This document shows, piece by piece, positions 36,638 to 45,637 of a DNA stretch of 64,000 nt; the stretch's first letter is position 1; each line of letters begins with the position of its first letter. Under the pieces are notes generated by a model. The model worked only from the letters and a program-made list of their open reading frames with translations, was not told the origin of the DNA and did no database searches. A program made the translations under genes and the position numbers. The DNA lies in NCBI GenBank assembly GCA_963773655.1, contig CAVZBX010000008.1, positions 1 to 64,000 of the forward strand. The letters are read 5' to 3'. The stretch is from DASSQJ01 sp963773655. Lineage in GTDB: Bacteria; Actinomycetota; Actinomycetes; Actinomycetales; Dermatophilaceae.

Positions 36638-37918
36638 GTGTCCTCCCTCCGCCGGACCCTGACCACGCGCGGCAGCGCGTTCGCGGCGAGCGGTGCCCTG
36701 CTCGCCGCCGCCGGCGTGCTGCTCGGCCAGCCCGACCTCACCCGGGTCGGCGTGCTGCTGCTCGCGCTCGTCGGCATCGCGCTGCTGCTCGTGCGCCGGC
36801 ACGGGCTGGCCCTCGACGTGCGGCGCACCGTGAGCCCCTCCCGCGTGGCGATCGACGAGCGCTCGGTCGTCACCGTCACGCTGCGCAACGCCGAGACCTC
36901 GCCGTCGCCGGTCGTCATGGCCGAGGAGTCCCTCGACTACGCGCTCGGGGACCGGCCGCGCTTCGTCGTGCCGTCGCTGCGCTCGGGCGGGCTCCACGAG
37001 GTGCAGTACTCGGTGCGCTCGCACACCCGCGGCGTGCACCACCTCGGCCCGCTGCGCGTGCGGGCCCGCGACCCCTTCGGGCTCGCCCTGCGCGCCGCGT
37101 CCGTGCCGGGGGACACCGAGATCGTCGTGCTCCCCCGGGTGCTGCCGCTCTCCTCCGGCCGCTCGCTCGGCAGCGGCATCGGCAGCGAGGGCTCGGTGCC
37201 GCACATGGTCGCGCTCCACGGCGAGGACGACCAGACGGTGCGCGAGTACCGCGACGGCGACGACCTGCGGCGGATCCACTGGCCGGCGACGGCCCGCACC
37301 GGAGACCTCATGGTGCGGCAGGAGGACCGCCCCGCCAAGCGCCGGGCCGTCCTCCTCCTCGACACCCGCGCCCGGGGCCACGGCGGCTCCGGCCGCAGCA
37401 GCTCGCTCGAGTGGTGCGTCACCACCGCCGCCTCGATCACCGCGCACCTGGTCGAGGCCACGTACGCCGTGCACCTGCTCACCGAGGACGCCGCCAACGA
37501 GACCGGCACCCACCACGACCAGGGGCTCGAGGGCGCGCTGGACACCCTGGCGCGGATCGGCCTCGGCGGCGACGACGGGGTCCGGACGCTGCTGCACTCC
37601 GCGCACGGGCTGACCGCCCAGGGCGGCCTCGTCGTCTACCTCGGCGGTCCCCTCCCCGACGAGGACGCCGCGGGCCTCGCGGCGTTGCGCCAGCCCGGCT
37701 CCACCGGCGTGGCGATGGTCGTCGAGCCGGACGCCTTCGCCCACCACGGAGGCCGCACCGGCCGTGGCGACGCCGGTGCGCCCCCCGACGGTCCGGCCGG
37801 TGCCACCGCCGCGTCGCTGCGCGCCTCCGGCTGGCTCACCGCCGTCGTCGACCCCTCGACCACCCCGGGGGCCGCCTGGTCCTCTCTGGTCGGTGCCCCG
37901 GTGGTGGGGGCACGGTGA
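36638..37918 (+). CDS. DUF58-domain membrane protein
   Basis: 426 aa from GTG 36638. Two hydrophobic N-terminal segments (about 16-46) then a soluble part. The DUF58 motif REYRDGDDLRRIHWPATARTGDLMVRQ lies near 206-232, following HHLGPLRVRARDPFGLA. The C-terminal part resembles a VWA-like fold. It probably works with the MoxR ATPase just upstream. Stop overlaps the GTG of the next gene. Confidence 0.9.
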   Translation: MSSLRRTLTTRGSAFAASGALLAAAGVLLGQPDLTRVGVLLLALVGIALLLVRRHGLALDVRRTVSPSRVAIDERSVVTVTLRNAETSPSPVVMAEESLDYALGDRPRFVVPSLRSGGLHEVQYSVRSHTRGVHHLGPLRVRARDPFGLALRAASVPGDTEIVVLPRVLPLSSGRSLGSGIGSEGSVPHMVALHGEDDQTVREYRDGDDLRRIHWPATARTGDLMVRQEDRPAKRRAVLLLDTRARGHGGSGRSSSLEWCVTTAASITAHLVEATYAVHLLTEDAANETGTHHDQGLEGALDTLARIGLGGDDGVRTLLHSAHGLTAQGGLVVYLGGPLPDEDAAGLAALRQPGSTGVAMVVEPDAFAHHGGRTGRGDAGAPPDGPAGATAASLRASGWLTAVVDPSTTPGAAWSSLVGAPVVGAR

Positions 37919-40215
37919 ACGGCCGCGCCCGGGTGCTGGACGGCGTCCTCGCGGGCGTCGCCACCCTCGCGACGACGCTGCCGCTCACGACCTTGTTCGA
38001 GCCCACCGCGGCCTGGTTCCGGCCGAGCGCCCTCCTCGTCGCCCTCGTCGTCCTCACCGGGATGGGGATGCGCGCGCTCACCACCGTGCGGCTCCTGGTC
38101 GTGGCGGCCCAGGCCCTGGTCCTGCTGCACGGCACGGCGCTGCTCCACGGCCAGGGCCACCTGTGGCGCGACCTGCTCCCGGTCCCCGAGACCGGAACGG
38201 CGCTCGGCTACCTGCTCGGCGACGCGTACACGACGATCACGACGTACACCGTCCCGGCGCCGGCGAACCGCGGCGTCGTCCTCGGCATCAGCCTGCTCGT
38301 GGGCCTCACCGCCCTCGCCGTCGACGCGCTGTCGGTGACGTGGCGCAGCCCGGGGGCGGCCGGCGTACCGCTGCTCGCCGCCTTCCTCGGGTCGGCCACG
38401 AACTCCGGCGAGGGACTGGCCGCGTGGTTCGTCGTGCCGCCGGCACTGGCGTGGCTGGCCATGGTCGGCCGGCAGGGGGTCCGGTCGCTGCGGACGTGGG
38501 GGGCGTCGACGGCACGCTCCGGGGGCGCCGACCCGACGACGGCGTTCGCCGCGTCCGCGCGGGTGGCCGGCGTCTTCGCGCTCGCCACGGCGGTCCTCCT
38601 GCCCGGGGTCATCCCCCACCTGCCACCCACCTACCTCGCGGACGGGCTGGGGCGCAGTGACTTCGGGCGCGGCGGTGGGTCCACCGTGCAGCTCTCCTCG
38701 AGCATCGACGTCGCGCGCGACCTGGCCGACCGCTCCACGGACCCCGTCCTCGTGTACCGCACCAGTGCCGGCGCCCCCGTCCCGCTGCGCGTCGGCATCC
38801 TCGACAGCTACCGCCGCGGACGCTGGACCGCGTCGTCGGACTTCACCTTCGTGCCGCTCGACGGCCGGCTGCCCGGCACCTTCGCGGACCCGTCGGTCCC
38901 GAGCTCCACCGAGCGGATCGAGGTGACCGAGAACCGGATCGGCATCCCCCAGGTGGCCCTGCCGGAGAACGCGGTCGGCTCCCCCTTCCCCGACGGCACG
39001 TGGCACGCCACCACCGACGGCCTCGCCGAGCTCACCGACCCGGTGCCGCAGTACCGCGTCGACTACGTCGTGCTCCAGCCCACGGACGGCGATTTCACCA
39101 CCGACCTCGGCGCGGGAGCGGCGGAGCGCGAGGACCTCGCGCTGGACCCCGCCGCGGAGGGCGCCGTCCGGGCACTGCTCGCCCGGATCACGTCCCCGGG
39201 TGACACCCCGGTCGAGGTCGCCCGCACCATCCAGGACTACCTGCGCGGGCCCGACTTCACCTACTCGGAGGAGCTCGCCGACGACACCGCCGAGGGGGTG
39301 GCGGCGGAGGAGCCGCTCGTCCGGTTCCTCGAGACCCGACGCGGGTACTGCGTCCAGTTCGCGAGCGCGATGATCATGCTCTCGCGGGCCGCGGGCATCC
39401 CGGCCCGGATGGCGGTGGGGTTCCTGCCGGGGTCGATCGACGGCGAGGACCGCGTGGTGCGGGTCAACGACGCGCACGCATGGCCCGAGCTGTTCTTCCC
39501 GCGTCTCGGCTGGGTCCGCTTCGAGCCGACACCGGGTGCGCGCAGCGGCCTCCCGCCGACGTACGCCGTCGAGACGACCGAGGGCGACGGGTCCTCCGGC
39601 GCCCCCACGGCGAGCGCGTCCGCGTCGCCGACCGCCGGCCCGAACGCCCGCCCGGAGCAGGACGTGCCGGCCGGGGACACCACCCTCGACGACGCCGCCG
39701 CCACGGGCGGCGTGGGCCGCTGGCTCGTCGACAACTCGCTCACCGTCGTGGCCCTGCTCGTCATCGTCGTCATCCTGCTGCTCGTGCCCGCCGCCGCATG
39801 GGGGGCGCGGCGGCGCGCGCTCGCGCGGGCCCGTGACGAGGCAGAGCGGGTGGAGGCGGAGTGGGAGTCGCTCGTGCTGCGCCTCGGCGACATCGGGGTC
39901 ACCGCCGCCGACGGCGCCACCCCGCGGCAGGCGTCCGCGCAGCTGGCCCGGGCGGCCTACCTCACCACCGACGAGGGCGACGCGCTCGGCCGGGTCGTCT
40001 CCACCCTGGAGCGGGCCCGGTACGCGCCTCCCGGGGCCGAGGTCGGCGACGTCGAGGACGACGCCCGCGCCGTGTGGCGCGGCGCCTTCTCCCGCCGGCG
40101 CAGGATCGACCGCGCGCGTGCGCTGCTGCTCCCCGAGGAGGGCCTGCGCTGGTGGCGCTCGCTCCTCGGCCGCCGCGGCGTCGGGTCCTCCGAGGAGGGG
40201 TCCGGACCCGGCTGA
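37915..40215 (+). CDS. Transglutaminase-like membrane protein (TgpA type)
   Basis: 766 aa from GTG 37915. About six N-terminal membrane helices (residues 10-240), an extracytoplasmic transglutaminase core with the catalytic Cys in ETRRGYCVQFASAMIML and His in VNDAHAWPELFFPRLGWVRFEPTP, then a Ser/Ala/Pro linker, a further helix (about 605-630) and a cytoplasmic DUF4129-like tail. Third member of the MoxR-DUF58-TGase operon found widely in actinobacteria; substrate unknown. Confidence 0.92.
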   Translation: MNGRARVLDGVLAGVATLATTLPLTTLFEPTAAWFRPSALLVALVVLTGMGMRALTTVRLLVVAAQALVLLHGTALLHGQGHLWRDLLPVPETGTALGYLLGDAYTTITTYTVPAPANRGVVLGISLLVGLTALAVDALSVTWRSPGAAGVPLLAAFLGSATNSGEGLAAWFVVPPALAWLAMVGRQGVRSLRTWGASTARSGGADPTTAFAASARVAGVFALATAVLLPGVIPHLPPTYLADGLGRSDFGRGGGSTVQLSSSIDVARDLADRSTDPVLVYRTSAGAPVPLRVGILDSYRRGRWTASSDFTFVPLDGRLPGTFADPSVPSSTERIEVTENRIGIPQVALPENAVGSPFPDGTWHATTDGLAELTDPVPQYRVDYVVLQPTDGDFTTDLGAGAAEREDLALDPAAEGAVRALLARITSPGDTPVEVARTIQDYLRGPDFTYSEELADDTAEGVAAEEPLVRFLETRRGYCVQFASAMIMLSRAAGIPARMAVGFLPGSIDGEDRVVRVNDAHAWPELFFPRLGWVRFEPTPGARSGLPPTYAVETTEGDGSSGAPTASASASPTAGPNARPEQDVPAGDTTLDDAAATGGVGRWLVDNSLTVVALLVIVVILLLVPAAAWGARRRALARARDEAERVEAEWESLVLRLGDIGVTAADGATPRQASAQLARAAYLTTDEGDALGRVVSTLERARYAPPGAEVGDVEDDARAVWRGAFSRRRRIDRARALLLPEEGLRWWRSLLGRRGVGSSEEGSGPG

Positions 40216-40264
40216 CCGCAGCGGTGTCGTACGTTGGGTCGATGCCGTTCTCCCCCGAACCGTC

Positions 40265-41482
40265 GTGACCGCGTGGACCCCCGACCTCCACCTGGTCTAC
40301 CTCGTGGTCGGTCTGCTCACCGTCGCCCTCGCCCTCGTCAGCCGGCGGATGCGGCAGCTTCCGGTCAGCGAGCCGGTGCTCGCGCTCGCCGCCGGCGTCG
40401 TCGTCGGACCGGCCCTGCTCGGGCTGGTTCGCGTCGAGGACGCGGTGCTCGAGCCGCTGCTGCTCGAGGGGACGCGCCTGCTGCTCGCGGGGTCGGTGAT
40501 GGCCGCCGCCCTGCGGTTCCCGTCGTCCTCGCTGCGGGAGGTGGTCAGGCCGGCGGTCCTGCTCCTCGTCGTCGTGATGCCCCTGGCCGCGCTCGTCGTG
40601 GGTGCTGCGGCCTGGTGGCTGGGCCTCCCCCTCGCGCTGGCGGCGCTGCTGGGCGCGTGCCTGTCCCCGACCGACCCGGTGCTGGCCGCCTCGGTGGTCT
40701 CGGGGGACGCGGCGGAGCGCGACCTCCCCGGGCGGCTGCGCGCGACCCTGACCATGGAGAGCGGGGCCAACGACGGGCTGGCGCTCCCGCTCGTCGCGGT
40801 GGCGATCGCCGCCGTCCTGCCCGCCGTCAGCGGCGGGCACACCGCCGTACGCCTGGCGTGGGAGCTCGGCGGCGCGGTCGCCGTCGGGCTGCTCCTCGGC
40901 GCGGTGACCGCGTGGGGGGTGCGGCGCACCACCCGGACCCGGCAGATGGCCGACGGGCCGGCGCTCATCCTCACCCTGATGCTGGCCCTGGCCGTGCTCG
41001 GCGCCGCCCGCACCGTCGAGGCCAGCGGGGTCCTCGCGGTCTTCGTCGCCGGCCTCGCGTACAACCACGGCGTGCCGTCCTCGCACCGTTCCCCCCAGGA
41101 CGGCATCGACGAGGCGGTCAACCGGTACGCCGTGCTCCCCCTGTTCCTCCTCCTCGGCATGATCCTCCCCTGGGCCGCGTGGCGGGAGCTCGGATGGACC
41201 GCCGTGGCGTTCGTCGCCGTCGTGCTGCTCGTGCGGCGGGTGCCCGCGGTGCTGGCGCTCGGGCGGGCGGCCGGGCTCCGCGGGAAGGACGCGGTCTTCG
41301 CGGCGTGGTTCGGCCCGATGGGGGTGAGCGCGCTCTTCTACCTCGCGTACAGCATCGACGAAGGGGTGTCGGACCCCCGGCTGCTCGCCTTCGGGACGCT
41401 CGCGGTCACGGCGAGCGTCATCGCCTTCGGGGTCACCGCGTCACCGCTGCGGCGCCTCTACGCCGCTCGCGCCCGGACCTGA
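40265..41482 (+). CDS. CPA1-family Na+(K+)/H+ antiporter
   Basis: 405 aa from GTG 40265 (start uncertain by a few codons). Around 11-12 helices. GACLSPTDPVLAASVV and TMESGANDGLALPLVAVA carry the paired polar residues and the ND ion-binding motif of CPA1 exchangers. It should exchange monovalent cations for protons for pH and salt homeostasis. No cytosolic regulatory tail. Its 3' end overlaps the convergent mscS gene by 42 bp. Confidence 0.9.
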   Translation: MTAWTPDLHLVYLVVGLLTVALALVSRRMRQLPVSEPVLALAAGVVVGPALLGLVRVEDAVLEPLLLEGTRLLLAGSVMAAALRFPSSSLREVVRPAVLLLVVVMPLAALVVGAAAWWLGLPLALAALLGACLSPTDPVLAASVVSGDAAERDLPGRLRATLTMESGANDGLALPLVAVAIAAVLPAVSGGHTAVRLAWELGGAVAVGLLLGAVTAWGVRRTTRTRQMADGPALILTLMLALAVLGAARTVEASGVLAVFVAGLAYNHGVPSSHRSPQDGIDEAVNRYAVLPLFLLLGMILPWAAWRELGWTAVAFVAVVLLVRRVPAVLALGRAAGLRGKDAVFAAWFGPMGVSALFYLAYSIDEGVSDPRLLAFGTLAVTASVIAFGVTASPLRRLYAARART

Positions 41483-42340
41483 CCCGAGCACGGCGTCGAG
41501 CAGCCGCGGGCCACCCTCGACGACGACGACGTCGGAGCCGGTCTCGACGCCGGCCTCCCGCAGCGCGCCGAGGACCGCGCGGATCACCTCGTGCTGGGCG
41601 AGCCGGGTCTCCATCTGGCGGGCACCGGACCAGAAGCGCAGGTCCAGGCGCACGGTGGCCGCCCCCACCTCCTGGAGCAGGGCCTGGGGCGCGGGGTCGG
41701 GAAGCACGGCGTCGACCGAGCCCATCGCCGACTGTGCCACCCGCACCGCGGCGTCGAGGTCGCTGCCGTCGTCGATGTCGATGGCCACCGTGGAGCGCAC
41801 CTGCTCGTAGCCGGTCTGCACGGTGACGATCTCGGAGTGCACCACCGAGTTCGGGATGAGGACCAGCCGGCCGTCGAAGGTGCGGACCGTGGTGCTCGTC
41901 AGCGACACGGCGGTCACGGTGCCCGCGACGTCCTGCACGGCGATCTGGTCGTCGACGCGGAACTTGTCCTTGGCGAGGATCACCATGCCCGCGAACATGT
42001 TGCCGAGGACCGTCTGGAAGGCGATGCCCGCGGCAATGGTGATGACGCCGATGCCGCCCAGCGCGTTGACCGGGCGCACGCTCGGGAACACCACGGTCAC
42101 CGCGGCGGCGAACGCCAGCAGCTGCACGACCGTCCGGGCGAGCGCCGCGAAGACCGAGCTCGCGCTGGTCGAGCGCCCCCGCCAGAGCAGCACCTTCCGC
42201 GTGCTCCAGCCCACCACTCGGCTGAGCAGGTAGCCGCCGGCGACGACGGCGAGCCCCCACGCCACGCCCTCCCAGGTGATGGCGGGCAGGGCCGGGGCGC
42301 CGTCGGCGGCGACCAGGCCGGGGAGCGAGGCGGCGTGCAC
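41441..42340 (-). CDS. Small-conductance mechanosensitive channel (MscS family)
   Basis: 299 aa, GTG 42340. Three membrane helices, the third pore-lining (GGIGVITIAAGIAFQTVLGNMFAGMVIL), then the beta domain with DKFRVDDQIAVQDVAGTVTAVSLTSTTVRTFDGRLVLIPNS, the MscS hallmark. It opens on membrane tension during osmotic downshock. Convergent with the antiporter gene, overlapping by 42 bp. Confidence 0.93.
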   Translation of the reverse strand: MHAASLPGLVAADGAPALPAITWEGVAWGLAVVAGGYLLSRVVGWSTRKVLLWRGRSTSASSVFAALARTVVQLLAFAAAVTVVFPSVRPVNALGGIGVITIAAGIAFQTVLGNMFAGMVILAKDKFRVDDQIAVQDVAGTVTAVSLTSTTVRTFDGRLVLIPNSVVHSEIVTVQTGYEQVRSTVAIDIDDGSDLDAAVRVAQSAMGSVDAVLPDPAPQALLQEVGAATVRLDLRFWSGARQMETRLAQHEVIRAVLGALREAGVETGSDVVVVEGGPRLLDAVLGSGPGASGVEAPQR

Positions 42341-42433
42341 CCGTGGATTGTGGCAGCCGCCGGCTCGCGACCGTGCCGTCCGGTGCGCGCCGATCGGCCC
42401 GGCGCGAAGGTGGCGTCCCTCCGGCGTGGAGTG

Positions 42434-44062
42434 TCAGTGCAGCAGCCAGGCGGCGCCGTGCGGGGGCAGGACCGAGGGGTCGGGCTGCTCGCCGCTGACG
42501 AGGACGGGGTGGCCGTCGAGGACGACGGGGTGCACACCGAGGTTGACGACGCAGGTGAGTGCCCCCGACCGGTCGAACACCAGCGTGTCCGGAGCCGACT
42601 CCCGCCAGCACAGGGGCGCGGTGTTCGGCCCGAGCAGCCGGCGACGCATCCGCACGGCTCGCCGGTAGAGGTCCAAGGTGCTGCCCGGGGTGTCCGCCTG
42701 GCCGGCTGCGGTCAGGGTCGCCCAGTCCGGGGGCTGCGGGAGCCACGGCTGCGAGGAGCTGAAGCCGAAGGGCGGCTCCACTCCCGCCCAGGGGAGCGGC
42801 ACCCGGCACCCGTCCCGGCCGGCCACGACGCCCCCCGTCCGGTGGAACGTGGGGTCGCGGCGGAGCCCCGCCGGGAGGTCGAGCACCTCGGGCAGGCCGA
42901 GCTCCTCGCCCTGGTACAGGCAGGCCGCGCCGGGCAGGGCGAGGAGCAGGAGCAGGGCTGCACGGGCGCGGGCCAGCCCGACGTGGAGGTCGACGCCCAT
43001 CTCGCCGAAGTTGCCACGGACGGGTGCGTAGCGAGTCACGTGGCGGGTCTCGTCGTGGTTGGAGAGCACCCACGTCAACGCTGCGGTGCCGGGTGCCGGC
43101 TCGGCCGCCTCGAGGCTGCGATCGATCGCCTCCCGCACCGCTGCCGCGTCCCACGGGGCGTGGAGCAGGTCGAAGGCGAAGGCGGAGTGGAGCTCGTCGG
43201 GGCGCAGGTACGTGGCGAGGCGCTCCGGTGACCCGACGACGACCTCGCCCACGAGGAACCGGTCCCCCGGGTACTCGTCGACGACGGCACGCCACCGCCG
43301 CAGGATGCCGTGCACGCCCTCGGCGTCCCAGAACGGTGTGGGCGGCCAGGTCCGGGGGGTGAAGCCGGCGGACAGGTCGAGGTCCACGGAGGGCAGGTCC
43401 TCGCGCTTGGCCAGTGCCGACGCGGCGTCGACGCGGAGGCCGTCCACACCCAGGTCGAGCCAGTACCGGATCACGTCGTCGAACTCCGCGGCAACCTGGG
43501 CGCAGTCCCAGTTGACGTCGGGCTGGTGCGGCGAGAACAGGTGCAGGTACCACTCCCCCGGTGACCCGTCGGCCTCCTCGACCCGGGTCCAGGCCGGGCC
43601 CCCGAAGGCGCTGACCCAGTTGTTGGGCGGCTCGTCCCCGGTCGGTCCCCGGCCGGGGCGGAAGTGGTAGCGCTGCCGCGCCGTGCTACCGGGAGGGGCC
43701 ATCAGCGCGGTGCGGAACCACGGGTGCTCGGAGGAGGTGTGGTTGGCCACCAGGTCGACGAGGACCCGCAGGCCGTGCCGGTGGCACTCCTCGATGAGTG
43801 CCAGGGCGTCGTCCATGGACCCGAGGGTGGGGTCGATGTGGCGGTAGTCGGCGATGTCGTAGCCGCCGTCGTGCATCGGGGAGCGGAACCACGGGCTGAG
43901 CCAGACCGCGTCGGCTCCCAGGTCGACCACGTGCGACAACCTGCCGAGGAGGCCCCTGATGTCACCGGTGCCGTCCCCGCTGCCGTCGGCGAAGCTGCGC
44001 AGGTAGACCTGGTAGACCACGGCCGACTGCCACCAGGGCGTGGGCGGTGCGTCGGGAGTCAT
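42434..44062 (-). CDS. GH13 alpha-glucosidase / oligo-1,6-glucosidase-like enzyme
   Basis: 542 aa. GH13 conserved regions: DLVANHTSSEHPWF (region I), DGLRVDAAS with the nucleophile Asp (region II), FLVGEVVV with the acid Glu (III) and VLSNHDETRH (IV). QPDVNWDC is typical of exo-acting alpha-glucosidases. No signal peptide, so it hydrolyses imported alpha-glucosides in the cytosol. It lies 91 bp after the sugar-binding lipoprotein gene and should be controlled by the LacI protein encoded upstream. Confidence 0.92.
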   Translation of the reverse strand: MTPDAPPTPWWQSAVVYQVYLRSFADGSGDGTGDIRGLLGRLSHVVDLGADAVWLSPWFRSPMHDGGYDIADYRHIDPTLGSMDDALALIEECHRHGLRVLVDLVANHTSSEHPWFRTALMAPPGSTARQRYHFRPGRGPTGDEPPNNWVSAFGGPAWTRVEEADGSPGEWYLHLFSPHQPDVNWDCAQVAAEFDDVIRYWLDLGVDGLRVDAASALAKREDLPSVDLDLSAGFTPRTWPPTPFWDAEGVHGILRRWRAVVDEYPGDRFLVGEVVVGSPERLATYLRPDELHSAFAFDLLHAPWDAAAVREAIDRSLEAAEPAPGTAALTWVLSNHDETRHVTRYAPVRGNFGEMGVDLHVGLARARAALLLLLALPGAACLYQGEELGLPEVLDLPAGLRRDPTFHRTGGVVAGRDGCRVPLPWAGVEPPFGFSSSQPWLPQPPDWATLTAAGQADTPGSTLDLYRRAVRMRRRLLGPNTAPLCWRESAPDTLVFDRSGALTCVVNLGVHPVVLDGHPVLVSGEQPDPSVLPPHGAAWLLH

Positions 44063-44100
44063 GGAGCGCTCCTCGTCGTGTCCGGTGCTGCGTGGTCACG

Positions 44101-44146
44101 CGCGCCGGGAGGGGCAGCCCTTGCGTGCTGTCCCCGCCCCGGCGCG
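44101..44146 (-). terminator. Imperfect hairpin between the sugar-binding protein and GH13 genes
   Basis: CGCGCCGGG (44101-44109) pairs with CCCGGCGCG (44138-44146); GGGG/CCCC and CAG/CTG extend the stem inward with small internal loops. It sits 7 nt after the lipoprotein stop. It may be an intercistronic stem that sets a higher level of binding protein than enzyme, or a partial terminator. Confidence 0.5.
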
Positions 44147-44153
44147 TCGTGGG

Positions 44154-45515
44154 TCAGGAGGTCGGCCAGGACCTCTCGATGGCGTCGAGCACGCCCTGGT
44201 CGGGCTTGTCGCTGGCGATCCACTCGGTCATCTCGGTCCAGAACGACGCGGTGCCGACCGCGGCGGGCATCAGGTCCGAGCCGTCGAACCGCAGCGTGAC
44301 CTCAGGGTCCTGGAGGATCTCCAGGCCGAGGCGGGCGATGGGGTCGGCCACGTTCTCCGGGTCCAGGCCGGTGTTGGGGGCGGTCCAGTTGCCCTGGCCG
44401 GCCCGAACGTTCACGAACTCGGGGGACGTCAGGTAGGTCTGGAACGCCTGCACCTCGGGGCGGTCGTCGAAGGCACCGACGAACTCGCCCCCGGTCAGGA
44501 CGGGGTTGCCGGTCTCCTCGCTCATGGGCGGCAGCGGGAAGGCCCACACGTCGCCGTCCTCCGCCACCGTCGTGCCGTCGGGCCAGCTCGAGGAGTAGAA
44601 GGACGACTGCTTGTACAGGTAGCACGAGCCGTCGAGGACCGGCAGGCCCGCGTCCTGGAAGGTGGTCGAGGCGATGCTCAGGACGTCACCGAAACCGCCG
44701 TTGACGTAGTCGGGGTTCTTCAGGATGCCGCCCGTCTCGGCGAGCACCTCGGCGACCTCCGGGCCGTTGAACGGGATCTCGTGGTCGACCCACTGGTCGT
44801 AGACGTCGGGCCCCTGCAGGCGGAGCATGACGTCCTCCATCCAGTCCGTGGCGGGCCAGCCCGTGGCGTCACCGGAGGAGATGCCCACGCACCAGGGCTT
44901 GGCCGAGCCGTCGGGGTTGTCGGCGACGACCCGGTCCGACAGCGCGATCATCTCGTCCCACGTCGTGGGGACCTCGTACCCGGCCTCGGCGAACTGCGTC
45001 GGGGAGTACCAGACCAGCGACTTCACGCTGGCACCGTTCGGCGCCGCGTAGAAGACCCCGTCGATGGTGCCGTAGGGCTTCCAGTCCTCGGAGTAGTACT
45101 CGTCGACGTTGGCCACCACCGAGTCGGGAGCGGGGACCAGCGCGCCGGTGTCCTCGACCACCGTGCGCAGCAGGCCCGGCTGGGGGAACAGCGCGACGTC
45201 GGGCGCGTTCCCCGACTGCACCCGAACGACGAGCTGCGCCTCGAACTCCTTGCTCGCCTCGTACTCGACGGTTGCGCCCGTGCACTGCTCGAACGGCTCG
45301 AAGGCGGCGATGTACGGCGCGTCGTCCGGTGCGACGACGGAGGTGTAGAAGGTGACCGTCGAGTCGGACAGGTCCCCGTACTGCTCGAATGCGGCACAGT
45401 CCACGTCCGCTGCGGCAGCGGCGTCGTCGGAGTCGGCGGACCCCCCGCACGCCGAGAGGAGCAGCGCTCCCACCGCGGCGGGGACGAGGATGGGCACTCG
45501 GGACAGGGTTTTCAT
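44154..45515 (-). CDS. ABC-transporter sugar-binding lipoprotein (AglE/MalE-like)
   Basis: 453 aa from ATG 45515 (SD GAGAGGA). The signal peptide ends in the lipobox LLLSACGGS, so it is lipid-anchored after LspA processing. The family-1 solute-binding pattern follows: TVTFYTSVVAPDDAPYIAAFEPFEQ, SGNAPDVALFPQPGLLR, YAAPNGASVKSLVWYSPTQF, LTGGEFVGAFDDRPEVQAFQTYLTSPEF. It most resembles alpha-glucoside binding proteins. Permease genes that normally follow are absent here. Divergent from lacI with two operators between. Confidence 0.92.
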   Translation of the reverse strand: MKTLSRVPILVPAAVGALLLSACGGSADSDDAAAAADVDCAAFEQYGDLSDSTVTFYTSVVAPDDAPYIAAFEPFEQCTGATVEYEASKEFEAQLVVRVQSGNAPDVALFPQPGLLRTVVEDTGALVPAPDSVVANVDEYYSEDWKPYGTIDGVFYAAPNGASVKSLVWYSPTQFAEAGYEVPTTWDEMIALSDRVVADNPDGSAKPWCVGISSGDATGWPATDWMEDVMLRLQGPDVYDQWVDHEIPFNGPEVAEVLAETGGILKNPDYVNGGFGDVLSIASTTFQDAGLPVLDGSCYLYKQSSFYSSSWPDGTTVAEDGDVWAFPLPPMSEETGNPVLTGGEFVGAFDDRPEVQAFQTYLTSPEFVNVRAGQGNWTAPNTGLDPENVADPIARLGLEILQDPEVTLRFDGSDLMPAAVGTASFWTEMTEWIASDKPDQGVLDAIERSWPTS

Positions 45516-45534
45516 GATCGGTCCTCTCGACCTT

Positions 45535-45548
45535 CGGAAGCGTTTCCG
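45535..45548. promoter_or_regulatory. LacI-type operator 1 (sugar-binding protein side)
   Basis: CGGAAGCGTTTCCG is a near-perfect palindrome that matches the GGAA-N-CG-N-TTCC pattern of LacI/GalR operators. It lies 20 nt upstream of the lipoprotein start codon. Confidence 0.75.
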
Positions 45549-45600
45549 ACACCCACTCTGGCATGGCAACCGGCGACCGTCAAGGCAACTGGTATCGTTT

Positions 45601-45616
45601 TCGGAAACGCATCCGA
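45601..45616. promoter_or_regulatory. LacI-type operator 2 (lacI side)
   Basis: TCGGAAACGCATCCGA is a second LacI-family palindrome with one asymmetric position, 22 nt upstream of the lacI start and 66 bp (about six helical turns) from operator 1. Paired binding with DNA looping and autoregulation are plausible. Confidence 0.72.
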
Positions 45617-45637
45617 CACGACGGGGAGCCTCCCACC

